From CAAGNP01 sp045595965 (GTDB lineage: Bacteria > Bacteroidota > Bacteroidia > Bacteroidales > UBA932): DNA of 64,000 nt. The notes below the pieces were generated by a model, which was given only the letters and a program-made list of their open reading frames with translations, ran no database searches and was not told the DNA's origin. The stretch lies in assembly GCA_045595965.1 (NCBI GenBank), contig JAZOBN010000034.1, positions 1-64,000 on the forward strand, in the 5' to 3' direction. Made by a program: the position numbers and the translations under genes. This document shows, in pieces, positions 45,761-55,138 of this stretch (position 1 is the stretch's first letter; the number at the start of each line of letters is the position of its first letter).

Positions 45761-46968
45761 TCAAGGAGTTTTTCAACATTATCAGTTATATCTTCCGCAA
45801 CCTGCTGCTTGGACTTCAACGGATACTCAAGCGTTCTGCCACCTCTGAAGATGATGGAAACTTTATTGGTATCCACTGCAAAACCTGCCCCCTTATCTTG
45901 AAGAGAGTTCAGAACAATCATATCCAGATTCTTTCTTTCAAGTTTGCCCTGGGCATTTTTCTGTTCATTATCGGTCTCAAGGGCAAATCCTACAAGGATA
46001 GATCCCTCTCTCTTGATTTTACCGACAGCAGCAGCTATATCCTGGGTAGCAGTAAGGGTTAGTGTCAAATGGTCACCCACCCTTTTTATTTTCTTATCAG
46101 CCCTTGATGCAGGTGTAAAATCTGAAACTGCAGCACAAAGAACTGTTATGTCGGGTTGCTCTGATGTGTAGTAGGAAAGGACCTTTTCAGACATTTCTGC
46201 AGCAGAAATCACATTATCAACCACAATATTGGGCATTGATGCTGTGAGCTGGGTAGGGCCACTTACAATATGTACTTCAGCCCCTCTGCAAGCAAAAGAT
46301 TCTGCTATTGCATAGGCCATCTTTCCTGACGAATGGTTTGTAATATACCTTACCGGATCAATATCTTCTCTTGTAGGTCCGGCGGTAATCAGCACTTTAC
46401 GTCCTCTCATTGTCCCCTTGGATGCAAACACATACTTGATATATGATACTATCTCCTGAGGCTCCGCCATTCTCCCTTTTCCCTCCAGGCCACTTGCAAG
46501 CTCCCCTGATTGTGGTTCTGACACCCACACTCCCCTCTCTTTAAGGAGAGATAGTGATGACTGGGTTGCCTGATGACGATACATATCCAGATCCATCGCC
46601 GGCGCCACCACCACAGGGCACCTTGCCGACAAATAGGTAGTCAGCAAAAGATTGTCTGCTACACCTGTCGCCATTTTTGACAAAGTGTTTGCAGTGGCAG
46701 GTGCAATCACATACATATCTGCCCACAATCCCAATGATACGTGGCTGTTCCAATCTCCATTCTCCGGATTATAAAAATCGACAAGAATAGGATTTTTGGT
46801 CAAGGTAGCCATAGTAAGGGGGGTGATGAACTGCTTGGCCATCTCAGTCATGATAACTTTGACCTCAGCCCCCTCCTTAACAAGCAGACGGGCAAGCAAT
46901 GCCGACTTATAGGCAGCAATGCTTCCTGTTATACCAAGTATTATATGTTTACCCTTCAAGGAAGACAT
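45745..46968 (-). CDS. coaBC: Bifunctional phosphopantothenoylcysteine decarboxylase/synthetase
   Basis: 407 residues. The N-terminal flavoprotein domain (about 1-185) has ILGITGSIAAYKSALLARLL, APATANTLSKMATGVADNLL and VVAPAMDLDMYRHQATQ with the catalytic His-containing block. The C-terminal CoaB domain (about 190-400) has LITAGPTREDIDPVRYITNHSSGKMAYA. Together they make 4'-phosphopantetheine for coenzyme A. It starts 5 bases after rpoZ and overlaps recN. Confidence 0.96.
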   Translation of the reverse strand: MSSLKGKHIILGITGSIAAYKSALLARLLVKEGAEVKVIMTEMAKQFITPLTMATLTKNPILVDFYNPENGDWNSHVSLGLWADMYVIAPATANTLSKMATGVADNLLLTTYLSARCPVVVAPAMDLDMYRHQATQSSLSLLKERGVWVSEPQSGELASGLEGKGRMAEPQEIVSYIKYVFASKGTMRGRKVLITAGPTREDIDPVRYITNHSSGKMAYAIAESFACRGAEVHIVSGPTQLTASMPNIVVDNVISAAEMSEKVLSYYTSEQPDITVLCAAVSDFTPASRADKKIKRVGDHLTLTLTATQDIAAAVGKIKREGSILVGFALETDNEQKNAQGKLERKNLDMIVLNSLQDKGAGFAVDTNKVSIIFRGGRTLEYPLKSKQQVAEDITDNVEKLLECSKG

Positions 46969-46973
46969 ACCGA

Positions 46974-47288
46974 CTACTCTTCAGATGCTTTACGATGATA
47001 AATTTCCCCTTTCTGGAACTCATCAATTGCAATGAGGGTAGGTTTTGGAAGTCTTTCGTAATGTTTTGAGATCTCGATCTGCTCTCTGTTTTCAAAAGTC
47101 TCCTCCAAAGTGTCTGCATAATTTGAGAACTCCTCAAGTTTGTGGCTGAGCTCCTGCTTTACCTCTGCAGAGATCTGATTTGCCCTTTTGGCTATAATCA
47201 TAGTTGATTCGTAAACATTACCTGTGGGTTTTGCGATTTCAACAAGATTTCTTGTCTCAGTGTTGTTGCTGATATTTCTTTGTTCCAT
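46974..47288 (-). CDS. rpoZ: RNA polymerase omega subunit (Bacteroidota form)
   Basis: 104 residues. NVYESTMIIAKRANQISAEVKQEL matches the first helix block of omega/RPB6, and PKPTLIAIDEFQKGEIYHR matches its C-terminal block; the insert between them (EEFSNYADTLEETFENREQ) is typical of Bacteroidota. It helps assemble and stabilise RNA polymerase. The position between bamD (20 bases upstream) and coaBC (5 bases downstream) is the conserved one in the phylum. Confidence 0.9.
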   Translation of the reverse strand: MEQRNISNNTETRNLVEIAKPTGNVYESTMIIAKRANQISAEVKQELSHKLEEFSNYADTLEETFENREQIEISKHYERLPKPTLIAIDEFQKGEIYHRKASEE

Positions 47289-47308
47289 TGTATATATGTA
47301 TATTTTAT

Positions 47309-48112
47309 CTATTTCTTTTCCAATATTTTCTGAACTTTTCTGGAAAGGTTGTCCAATTCCTTTCTGTATTCTGACTCTTCAAACTCACTTACAAACGAAT
47401 AATAGTCATCTGTAAAGGTCATATACCGCTCCCTCTGCTTCTCGGGGACACTGTTGAAGGCATATTTATATGAAGAGAGTGTCAGATAATACATCAGCTC
47501 CTCACGATAGATATTGGTAGGATCCTCCTTGATTGCCGCCCTGAAAGCATATTGTGAAGCTTTGAAATCCTCTGTATGGTAGTAGATTTTTGCCGCCTCG
47601 AGTGCCTTTTTATCAAGACGCTCATTCAACTCAACGATTATCTCATCAAATTCCCCCTTGTATTCTGTGTCGGGATGCTGTTTGATATACTCCTCAATAA
47701 AGGCCAACGCCTTATAGGTCGGTGCCTGGTCAAGTTCATATCTGAGTGTCTGCTGATAGAGGCAGTCGATATAGTAGTAGTTAGCCTGATCATTGAAAGG
47801 GCTCAGAGGGAAAGTCTTGATAAATGTATCAAAGCAACTCTCTGCCACAAATATATCTCCGAAACGGTATTGGGACAATCCTGTGTAGTACTGAACTGTA
47901 TCATCCTGTGCTGTCCCTTTTACAGCCAGCTTCAAAGATTCGAAAAGGCTTGCTGCTTTCTGGTACTTTCCTTTGTCAAAATATTCAAATGCAGCCTTGT
48001 ATTTCTGCTGAGTATCGTCACTGCGCAAAAGTATTTCGTACTGACTTTTGCACGATGTCCCCATCAACATCACAAGGAGTGTAAGAATAAGTGATAATTT
48101 CTTCATCTTCAT
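47309..48112 (-). CDS. bamD: Outer membrane assembly lipoprotein BamD
   Basis: 267 residues with lipobox MGTSC (Cys21). Five TPR-like helical repeats cover about 30-250, with YEILLRSDDTQQKYKAAFEYF, YQKAASLFESL and FPLSPFNDQANYYYIDCLYQ typical of BamD/YfiO. It is the lipoprotein that activates BamA. The gene overlaps the trxB stop codon by one base and precedes rpoZ. A second ATG (48106) two codons in is an alternative start. Confidence 0.94.
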   Translation of the reverse strand: MKMKKLSLILTLLVMLMGTSCKSQYEILLRSDDTQQKYKAAFEYFDKGKYQKAASLFESLKLAVKGTAQDDTVQYYTGLSQYRFGDIFVAESCFDTFIKTFPLSPFNDQANYYYIDCLYQQTLRYELDQAPTYKALAFIEEYIKQHPDTEYKGEFDEIIVELNERLDKKALEAAKIYYHTEDFKASQYAFRAAIKEDPTNIYREELMYYLTLSSYKYAFNSVPEKQRERYMTFTDDYYSFVSEFEESEYRKELDNLSRKVQKILEKK

Positions 48113-49044
48113 CAGTTTTGATTTGCAAGGAATTTTTCAGCATCCATTGCTGCCTTACAGCCTGAACCGGCAGCAACAATAGCTTGCCTATAGTGAGGAT
48201 CCTGAACATCACCTGCTGCGAAAACACCGGGGACATTGGTCATCGAACTCTTTGAATCGGTCACTATATAGCCTTGTGCATCAACATTTATCCATTGTTT
48301 GAACAATTCAGAGTTTGGATGGTGACCAATAGCCAGGAAGAATCCGTCTATATCCTTCTTCACCTCCTCGCCATGCTCATTAACAATAATCACGCCATTG
48401 ACACCCATATCGTCTCCCACAATCTCCTTGGTGTTGCATTTCCATAGGATTTCGATATTCTCAGTATTCAAGACCCTTTTCTGCATAGCGTCACTTGCAC
48501 GCAAAACATCCCTTCTCACAATCAGATAAACTTTTTTGCAAAGACCTGCAAGATAGGTGGCCTCCTCACAAGCTGTATCACCGCCACCTACGACAGCAAC
48601 AGTTTTCCCTCTGTAGAAGAAACCGTCACATGTTGCACATGCAGAGACCCCCTGACCTCTGAATTTTGTTTCGGACTCAAGTCCAAGATATTTTGCAGAG
48701 GCACCGGTAGCTATTATGACAGTTTCTGCCTCTATCACCTTCTCTGAATCTATTTCAACTTTGAAAGGTCGCTGTGAAAAATCTACCGAAGAGACAACCC
48801 CCCATCTCAAATCTGCACCGAACCTCTCTGCCTGCTTGCGGAAGTCGGCCATCATCATATTTCCGTCAACACCTTGAGGATAACCTGGGAAATTTTCAAT
48901 TTCAGTAGTGGTGGTCAACTGGCCCCCAGGAAGCATTCCTTCATACAGAACAGGTGATAGATTTGCTCTGGAAGCATATATTGCAGCGGTATAACCTGCA
49001 GGGCCGCTGCCTATGATAAGACATTTGACTTTTTCTTGTTCCAT
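48112..49044 (-). CDS. trxB: Thioredoxin-disulfide reductase
   Basis: 310 residues. The FAD-binding motif CLIIGSGPAGYTAAIYASRA, the redox pair CATC (Cys136, Cys139) in SACATCDGFFYRGK, the NADPH motif VAVVGGGDTACEEATYLA and the C-terminal GVFAAGDVQDPHYRQAIVAAGSG are complete. It reduces thioredoxin with NADPH. It sits 5 bases before the end of the upstream Gate-protein gene and overlaps bamD by one base; an internal promoter upstream (49065-49093) could drive trxB-bamD-rpoZ separately. Confidence 0.96.
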   Translation of the reverse strand: MEQEKVKCLIIGSGPAGYTAAIYASRANLSPVLYEGMLPGGQLTTTTEIENFPGYPQGVDGNMMMADFRKQAERFGADLRWGVVSSVDFSQRPFKVEIDSEKVIEAETVIIATGASAKYLGLESETKFRGQGVSACATCDGFFYRGKTVAVVGGGDTACEEATYLAGLCKKVYLIVRRDVLRASDAMQKRVLNTENIEILWKCNTKEIVGDDMGVNGVIIVNEHGEEVKKDIDGFFLAIGHHPNSELFKQWINVDAQGYIVTDSKSSMTNVPGVFAAGDVQDPHYRQAIVAAGSGCKAAMDAEKFLANQN

Positions 49045-49049
49045 TTCAA

Positions 49050-50000
49050 TTATTTATTAGCTTGCAAAGGTACAAATTTATTTCTAATCCAAAGCTCAAA
49101 TCTGTATCCCCATACCAATATTATTGACATAACCCATCTTGACAGAACAAGAATCCACCACACAGCCCCTACAGAGGCAAGGAGGAATACATCTTCCAGA
49201 TTGCTGTGGGAAATAGAGATGTGGATATTGGTCAAATCTATATCCTTCTGGTTCAGTTTCCCGTTGCTTGCTTCATCTATCATTGCTGCAGCACCATAAG
49301 CCAATCCGATAATGTTTGCAATAATCCACAAAAAAGAGGATCTGGCAGGGAGACCAAAAACTGCCAGCAAAGGGTTCAGAAACTTTGAAATCCACTTGAT
49401 AATTCCAAATTCGGAGAGAATCCTCTGGAGGATATTCAATGAGAAGATAATAGTAATCATCTTGACCACCAGCCCCAAAGTGGAAACAACCCAATCCTTG
49501 AATGTTTCCCAGAATGTGAGACTCTGGGACTCCACAACTGCCGCTGTCCCCTCCTTACCCATTTCGGGTAAAATCATATTCAGCACAAGACCCAGCACAA
49601 CAGAAGATATGGTCCTTATAACCACTATTCTCACTGCTGATGTCCCTGTTTTTTTCTGGACTGCAGTCTCGACTATCATATTGTGTGCACAAAGTACCAT
49701 TGCGCTCAATATGGTCATCTCTCTGATATCCATATCGAGGGTGACAGATACCGCTATCGCCGAGTAAACATTGACAAAATAACCTGAAACGTATGCCAAT
49801 GCCGCCTCACCTGGCAATCCTACCACATGGAAAAGGGGCTCCAGTGCTGCAGATATCCAGGGAATCACATTCAGATATTTCAATATCATAATGGCAAAAG
49901 AGACCAGCACAGTCACTTTGACAACCCAAAGACAGGTCTTTACCGTTCCCGGTATTGCCCCTTTGACAGTCGATATTATCCTCTCTTTGAAATTTTTCAT
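49050..50000 (-). CDS. Nucleoside-recognition (Gate) domain inner membrane protein
   Basis: About 316 residues from the ATG at 50000 (a TTG three codons upstream is less likely). Eight or so membrane segments in two similar halves, each with a Gate-domain pattern (LEPLFHVVGLPGEAALAYVSGYFVN in the first half, LNPLLAVFGLPARSSFLWIIANIIG in the second), as in SpmA/SpmB and related nucleoside-recognition proteins. The substrate is not known for this branch. It follows the SDR gene by 10 bases and precedes trxB. Confidence 0.8.
   Translation of the reverse strand: MKNFKERIISTVKGAIPGTVKTCLWVVKVTVLVSFAIMILKYLNVIPWISAALEPLFHVVGLPGEAALAYVSGYFVNVYSAIAVSVTLDMDIREMTILSAMVLCAHNMIVETAVQKKTGTSAVRIVVIRTISSVVLGLVLNMILPEMGKEGTAAVVESQSLTFWETFKDWVVSTLGLVVKMITIIFSLNILQRILSEFGIIKWISKFLNPLLAVFGLPARSSFLWIIANIIGLAYGAAAMIDEASNGKLNQKDIDLTNIHISISHSNLEDVFLLASVGAVWWILVLSRWVMSIILVWGYRFELWIRNKFVPLQANK
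49065..49093 (-). promoter_or_regulatory. Internal promoter for trxB and downstream genes
   Basis: On the minus strand TACCTTTG (49072-49065) fits TAnnTTTG and TTTG (49093-49090) the -33 box, spacer 17. It lies within the last codons of the preceding gene, about 20 bases before the trxB start. Confidence 0.55.
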
Positions 50001-50010
50001 AGTCAGCAAA

Positions 50011-50829
50011 TTACAAAAGTTTCCACCTATTTGTCACCTTCTTGTCTATCCACGCCACAAGAGTGTGGGGCAATATCCCGGCAAGCGGTACAAAAAGCTT
50101 ATTGAGGAATCCGGGTGTTTTTCCTGATCTTCCCCTGAACAACATCTTCAGAGCAATTCTGGCAGCCCTCTCGGCAGGCATCATAACTCCAAGGCCTATT
50201 GCAAGCCTTCTCAATGCAGGTGAAAGATTGTACAGATTTGTAGAGACTGCCCCAAAATATATTGAAGAAGCGACAACACCACTACCCCTCAACTCTGTCC
50301 GCAATGCCCTTGTAAAGACTTTCGTAAAAGCTTTGGTAGCTGAATACAACGAAATAAAGGGAAACGGGAAAGTAGCTGCCATTGAGGAGATATTCAGAAT
50401 ATACCCTCGTCTGTTCTCAAGCATCTGGGGGAGAAAATAATGGCATAGCATTGAGAGGGTATAGTTATGCAACATAATAATCCTCCCCACCTGCTCTTGT
50501 GTCATATTTCTGAAGTGACGGGGATATAGAACACCTGCATTATTTATAAGCACCTCTACATTTGCATCGGGTCTCTTCTCCTTAACAATATCAAACAGAT
50601 TCTTTGCCGAATTTTCTTGTGACAAATCGATCCCAACAGCCAATATATCGTTCTGGGGATATAATTTTTCCAACTCCTGTTTCACTTGGTCCACTTCATT
50701 CTGGAAAAGGGCTGCAATAACCACATTATACCCCTTTGCACACAATTTTTTGACATATTCAAGCCCCATTCCGGAACTCCCTCCGGTAACTAAGGCGTAA
50801 CTATTATTTCCGGGTTGTTTTTCTCTCAT
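50011..50829 (-). CDS. Short-chain dehydrogenase/reductase
   Basis: 272 residues. The cofactor motif is TGGSSGMG (about 15-22), NNAG is at 96-99, and the catalytic residues are Ser148 or Ser149, Tyr162 and Lys166 (YSATK). The C-terminal part (about 190-265) is hydrophobic, as in membrane-associated SDRs of the DltE/YqjQ type that work on lipid-like substrates. The actual substrate is unknown. It is the first gene of the long minus-strand train and is divergent from rubrerythrin. Confidence 0.88.
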   Translation of the reverse strand: MREKQPGNNSYALVTGGSSGMGLEYVKKLCAKGYNVVIAALFQNEVDQVKQELEKLYPQNDILAVGIDLSQENSAKNLFDIVKEKRPDANVEVLINNAGVLYPRHFRNMTQEQVGRIIMLHNYTLSMLCHYFLPQMLENRRGYILNISSMAATFPFPFISLYSATKAFTKVFTRALRTELRGSGVVASSIYFGAVSTNLYNLSPALRRLAIGLGVMMPAERAARIALKMLFRGRSGKTPGFLNKLFVPLAGILPHTLVAWIDKKVTNRWKLL

Positions 50830-50852
50830 TTTTTCAACAAAAAAACATCGTG

Positions 50853-50860
50853 CAAATATA
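50853..50860 (-). promoter_or_regulatory. -7 box upstream of the SDR gene
   Basis: TATATTTG on the minus strand matches TAnnTTTG, 23 bases before the SDR start codon. No well-spaced -33 box is seen. Confidence 0.4.
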
Positions 50861-50881
50861 CATCAAATTCAAAATTTGTAC

Positions 50882-50889
50882 TATTTTTG
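50882..50889 (+). promoter_or_regulatory. -7 box of the rubrerythrin gene
   Basis: TATTTTTG matches TAnnTTTG and lies 45 bases before the rubrerythrin ATG. The -33 region lacks a clear TTTG at normal spacing. Confidence 0.45.
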
Positions 50890-50934
50890 TGAGAGTATAT
50901 AAACAATGTGTATAACATCTAAAAATAAAAAGAA

Positions 50935-51510
50935 ATGGCAAGCATTAAAGGGACAAGAACAGAACAGAACCTGTTAAAATCATTTGCCGGTGAGTCACAG
51001 GCAAGAAGTCGATATACATTTTTTGCAAGTGTAGCGAAGAAAGAGGGTTATGAGCAAATCTCCGGAGTCTTCATGGAGACTGCAGAACAGGAGAAGGAAC
51101 ATGCAAAAAAATTCTTCAAATATCTTGAGGGGGGAATGGTAGAAATTACCGCATCATACCCTGCTGGAATTATCTCTACCACTGCAGAAAACCTTAAAGC
51201 TGCAGCTGAAGGGGAAAATGAAGAGTGGGTTGAATTATATCCTGAATTTGCAAAAATTGCTGATGAAGAGGGATTCCCAGAGGTTGCAGTTACCTTCAGA
51301 ATGGTGGCCCTTGTAGAGGCTGAACACGAAAGAAGATACCGTACCTTGTATGACAGAGTAGTCAAAGGGGAGGTATTCTCAAGAGAGGTAGAAATTGAAT
51401 GGCAATGCCGCAATTGCGGTTTTGTTTACACAGGGAAGAAAGCACCTGAGAAGTGCCCTGCATGTGCACATCCTCAAGCTTACTTCGAACCAAAAAAGAA
51501 CAATTACTAA
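50935..51510 (+). CDS. rbr: Rubrerythrin
   Basis: 191 residues. The ferritin-like diiron domain (about 1-145) has Glu20 (GESQARSRY), Glu53/His56 (EKEH) and Glu128/His131 (VEAEHERRY); the C-terminal rubredoxin domain has Cys158, Cys161, Cys174 and Cys177 (CRNCG and CPAC). It reduces hydrogen peroxide in anaerobes, which fits an anaerobic lifestyle. It stands alone with its own -7 box and a strong terminator. Confidence 0.97.
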   Translation: MASIKGTRTEQNLLKSFAGESQARSRYTFFASVAKKEGYEQISGVFMETAEQEKEHAKKFFKYLEGGMVEITASYPAGIISTTAENLKAAAEGENEEWVELYPEFAKIADEEGFPEVAVTFRMVALVEAEHERRYRTLYDRVVKGEVFSREVEIEWQCRNCGFVYTGKKAPEKCPACAHPQAYFEPKKNNY

Positions 51511-51527
51511 TCAACTCAAAATCTAAC

Positions 51528-51558
51528 GGGGGATGATATCTCTTCATCCCCCTTTTTT
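51528..51558 (+). terminator. Rho-independent terminator after rubrerythrin
   Basis: GGGGGATGA and TCATCCCCC form a perfect 9-base stem with a 7-base loop, followed by six T residues. It lies 17 bases after the rbr stop and 10 bases before the ATG of the AsmA-like gene, showing that an earlier in-frame start at 51533 would lie inside the hairpin. Confidence 0.95.
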
Positions 51559-51568
51559 ATTTTCAAAC

Positions 51569-54500
51569 ATGGGAAGATTTTTCAAAAGGACAATCATAAC
51601 TCTTGCAATTATTCTCGTCGTTCTCCCAATTTGTGTCACACTTGTTGTATCGTCACAATGGTTCAGACCTAAAATCAACGAAATATGCACATCATTTGTA
51701 CAGGATGGAAAGATAGAGATGGATACCATCTCCCTATCCCTTTTTGAAGAGTTCCCATACTTGAGTCTCAAACTTTCAGACGGTGTCGTCCATTCATACG
51801 CATTTGAAGGGGAGGATACCGATTCGACATTTTACAAAAGAATCCCCGACAAGGCAAAAACTCCTCTCAAATTCAAGGAGTTTGTCGTTTCAGTAAATAT
51901 TCCCCAACTCCTCTTCGGAAAAATAAACATCAAACGGGTACGAATAGTTGAACCTGAAATTTTTGCTTTTGTAACCCCTTGGGGGAAAGCCAATTGGGAT
52001 ATATTCAGTTCAGATACTACCGAAACATCAGATTCTGAGTTCAATCTGAATCTTGGGATCAAGCGTTTCGGAATCAGGGATGCGAATGTCACCTATTTCG
52101 ACACAGAACAGAAGGTGTACTACAAAGGGGTCATCGGGGGGTTCTTCACAAAGGGAAACATTTCATTGGACCCGGAGAAAATAGAACTGAAATTTGGAAG
52201 GATGATCAACTCGTCACTTGCCGCAGTTATCCGGGAGACAGGAACAGCGGCAAGGGTCAACATTGACTCACTTGTTATCCAGGAGGGGGAAGAAGATTAC
52301 TACAGATTGGCATTCGCTTCAAAATCTGATGTCACTATGGAGTCCAAATCCTACACTACCGGACTTCCATTCAACTTCAAGGGGGGATTGGGTGTTGATA
52401 TATCCGACCCCTCAAATATAGATATTGACTCCCTCATAATCGGGATTGCAGGCTCCCCTATTATCCTTGACGGTCGTGCCTCATTCCAGGAGGACAATAT
52501 CTTCACAAACATCAATTGCGATATCCCCAAACTATCTTTTGGAGAGATACTCTCATACCTCAACACTGAGGCTTTCCCCCAATTCGAAGGGATATCCACA
52601 AACCTCACGATGTCACTTAATGCCCAGGCACTGGGGAGATATGACCTCGAAACCGGAAGGCCTCCTGCAGTGACAGCAGACATCAAAATACCCAACGGCA
52701 AACTTATCTATCCCGGACTCGACATCAAAGTCAACGATCTCGGATTTGATGGCCATCTTAATTACGACCCCTATATTGTCGACTCTACATCACTTGCAAT
52801 AAACTCTATAAACCTCGATGCCACCGGCATTATCCTGAACGGAAAAGGGAAAGGGACCAATATGCTCAAGGATCCCAACTTCGATCTTAAATTCAAAGGG
52901 AGTGCAAACCTGACCGAACTGTCGGAGATATTTCTGTCAGATGCAGGGATCAATACCAAAGGTGATATGACTATTGACCTCACAGGCAAATTCAAGAGCA
53001 GTGATTTGTCTCTTGCCGGAATAGGGAATACACACATAAGAGGAAGGTTTCACACAGACAATCTCCTTGTTGAACTCCCTCAGGACACAATATTTGCAAT
53101 GCTGAAAGGGGTAACTGTAAATTTTGGATCGACAGAGAACAAACGGGACACCTTAATGGCACAAAATGCCAAAACACTCAGAGTATCCTTCAGAGCAGAT
53201 TCAGCAGACGTAAATTATAAAGAAGTTGCAAAAGTACAATTATCCAAAGCTCGTGCAAGTGTAAAAAGCGCAGCAGAAGGTGTTGCAGGAGACACCACCG
53301 CGATCCATCCCCTTATGGGGAACATCAACGCAGAGAGACTTGGCATAATCACCAAAGATTCACTTAGGGTCAGAGGATACAAATTGCAGGCAAATGCGAG
53401 AATGCTCCCGTCAAAGAAGGACTCACTTGTCCCCGTACTGACATTCAATACCAACGCAAACAGACTTGCATATCGTGACAAAGAGAACTTCTTCTCCCTC
53501 AGAAATGGAGATATTGCCTTTGATGCCACACTCCAGGAGGCTGTCAACAAAGAGAGGAGAAACGACCCGGCAAGAGTTGACAGAAGGGAAAGACTTCTTG
53601 ACTCCTTGTCAAATGTTTATCCCGGCGTACCACGGGACTCACTATTGGCAATGAACCGAAAATCAAGAAGAGTTGTGGATGAATTAGGCGATGAGGGGAA
53701 TATCGACATGAGTATGGACAAGAACATTACAGACCTCTTGGAGAAATGGAATGCCAACTGTCACATCAAAGGGGATGGAGGGAGGATAATAACCCCATAT
53801 TTCCCATTACGCAACTCATTTGACAACATCAATCTCAATATAAATACCAATGAGATTAAAATGGAGCATACAGTACTTCACGCGGGAAGTTCAAGTCTGG
53901 ATCTCTCCGGCAGAATCTGGGGGATAAAAAGGGCAATAACCAGAAAAGGGAAGTTACGTGGAGATATAATGCTTCAATCTGATACTCTGAATGTAAACGA
54001 GTTGCTGAATGCACTCAATGCTGCATCCGAATACCTTGCAGCAGGAGACTCCTTCAAGGATTCTCTGGTACGTGCAGAATCAGAAGAGGAGTTGGATGCC
54101 CTTATCACACAAGAGGCCGATACCACATTGAACACCTCTTCTGTTATCATACCGGGAAATATAGATATGAAACTTGCCCTTCATGTCGGGTACGGAAAAT
54201 ATTCCAACCTTGTGATGGATGATATTTCAGGAGAGCTCCTTGCAAAAAACAGGACATTGAGGATCAATAACTTCAATGCTATAACAGAAGCTGGTGACCT
54301 CTCCCTTTCTGCACTGTATTCAACAAGAAGCAAAGATGATATCCACACAGGATTTGATCTTGAATTGAACAATGTCCAGGTGGACAAGTTGATAAGCATC
54401 ATCCCTTCGGTAGACACTCTACTTCCAATGCTCAGATCATTTGAAGGGATCCTCAACTGTGAGTTGGCGGCTACTGCCAAGATGGATACAGCAATGAATA

Positions 54501-55138
54501 TCCTGCTCCCATCATTGAATGGGGTTGCAAGGATAAAAGGGAAAGATCTTGTCCTTCTTGATGGTGAGACATTTACCAAAATTGCAAAAATGCTCCGCTT
54601 CAAGAATAAAGATGAGAACATCATAGATAGCATCTCTGTGGAAATGCTGATGAGTAACAATAAGATAGAGATGTTCCCATTCCTTCTTAAGATGGACAGA
54701 TACCAGGCTGCAGCAAGTGGCGTCCAGAATCTCGATATGAGTTTCAACTACCATATTTCTGTAATCAAATCTCCCCTCCCATTAAGATTGGGGGTAAATA
54801 TTATGGGGAATTTCGATGACATGAAATTCAAATTGGGCAAACCCAAATACAAGAACGCCAATATACCAAGTTATACCAAAGTAATTGACGAATCGAGGAT
54901 AAATCTCAGAAAGAGCATCATCGATATTTTCGACAAGGGGACAAACAACAATATCACCAATATCGAGGTGGTAAAGAGGGACTCCACAATGATAAAGGAC
55001 CTCGAGGTTACCCCTGTGGAAGAGCTCTCTGAAGAGGAAAATGCAATTCTTAAAGAAGAGGGAATTATTCCGAAACCTGCTGCTGACAAGCCTGCTCCAA
55101 TAGCCGTTTTGCCAGAAGAGGATAATCTGTTGTTATAA
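51569..55138 (+). CDS. Large AsmA-family envelope protein
   Basis: 1189 residues from the ATG at 51569, chosen because an upstream in-frame ATG (51533) lies within the rubrerythrin terminator. One N-terminal membrane helix (about 8-30: TIITLAIILVVLPICVTLVV) anchors a long beta-rich periplasmic part. The AsmA start pattern (LSLFEEFPYLSLKLSDGVV, INIKRVRIVEPEIFAFV) and repeated LDLSGRIWG / ILNGKGKG-type strands are visible, and the last part (LGVNIMGNFDDMKFKLGKPKY) is family-typical. AsmA-like proteins are thought to carry lipids between the membranes. Its last 74 bases overlap the convergent GDPD gene. Confidence 0.88.
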   Translation: MGRFFKRTIITLAIILVVLPICVTLVVSSQWFRPKINEICTSFVQDGKIEMDTISLSLFEEFPYLSLKLSDGVVHSYAFEGEDTDSTFYKRIPDKAKTPLKFKEFVVSVNIPQLLFGKINIKRVRIVEPEIFAFVTPWGKANWDIFSSDTTETSDSEFNLNLGIKRFGIRDANVTYFDTEQKVYYKGVIGGFFTKGNISLDPEKIELKFGRMINSSLAAVIRETGTAARVNIDSLVIQEGEEDYYRLAFASKSDVTMESKSYTTGLPFNFKGGLGVDISDPSNIDIDSLIIGIAGSPIILDGRASFQEDNIFTNINCDIPKLSFGEILSYLNTEAFPQFEGISTNLTMSLNAQALGRYDLETGRPPAVTADIKIPNGKLIYPGLDIKVNDLGFDGHLNYDPYIVDSTSLAINSINLDATGIILNGKGKGTNMLKDPNFDLKFKGSANLTELSEIFLSDAGINTKGDMTIDLTGKFKSSDLSLAGIGNTHIRGRFHTDNLLVELPQDTIFAMLKGVTVNFGSTENKRDTLMAQNAKTLRVSFRADSADVNYKEVAKVQLSKARASVKSAAEGVAGDTTAIHPLMGNINAERLGIITKDSLRVRGYKLQANARMLPSKKDSLVPVLTFNTNANRLAYRDKENFFSLRNGDIAFDATLQEAVNKERRNDPARVDRRERLLDSLSNVYPGVPRDSLLAMNRKSRRVVDELGDEGNIDMSMDKNITDLLEKWNANCHIKGDGGRIITPYFPLRNSFDNINLNINTNEIKMEHTVLHAGSSSLDLSGRIWGIKRAITRKGKLRGDIMLQSDTLNVNELLNALNAASEYLAAGDSFKDSLVRAESEEELDALITQEADTTLNTSSVIIPGNIDMKLALHVGYGKYSNLVMDDISGELLAKNRTLRINNFNAITEAGDLSLSALYSTRSKDDIHTGFDLELNNVQVDKLISIIPSVDTLLPMLRSFEGILNCELAATAKMDTAMNILLPSLNGVARIKGKDLVLLDGETFTKIAKMLRFKNKDENIIDSISVEMLMSNNKIEMFPFLLKMDRYQAAASGVQNLDMSFNYHISVIKSPLPLRLGVNIMGNFDDMKFKLGKPKYKNANIPSYTKVIDESRINLRKSIIDIFDKGTNNNITNIEVVKRDSTMIKDLEVTPVEELSEEENAILKEEGIIPKPAADKPAPIAVLPEEDNLLL

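Noticed and set aside
51533..51568. Upstream in-frame start for the AsmA-like protein
   Set aside because: This stretch is the hairpin and T run of the rubrerythrin terminator; the ATG at 51569 begins a normal membrane-anchor segment.
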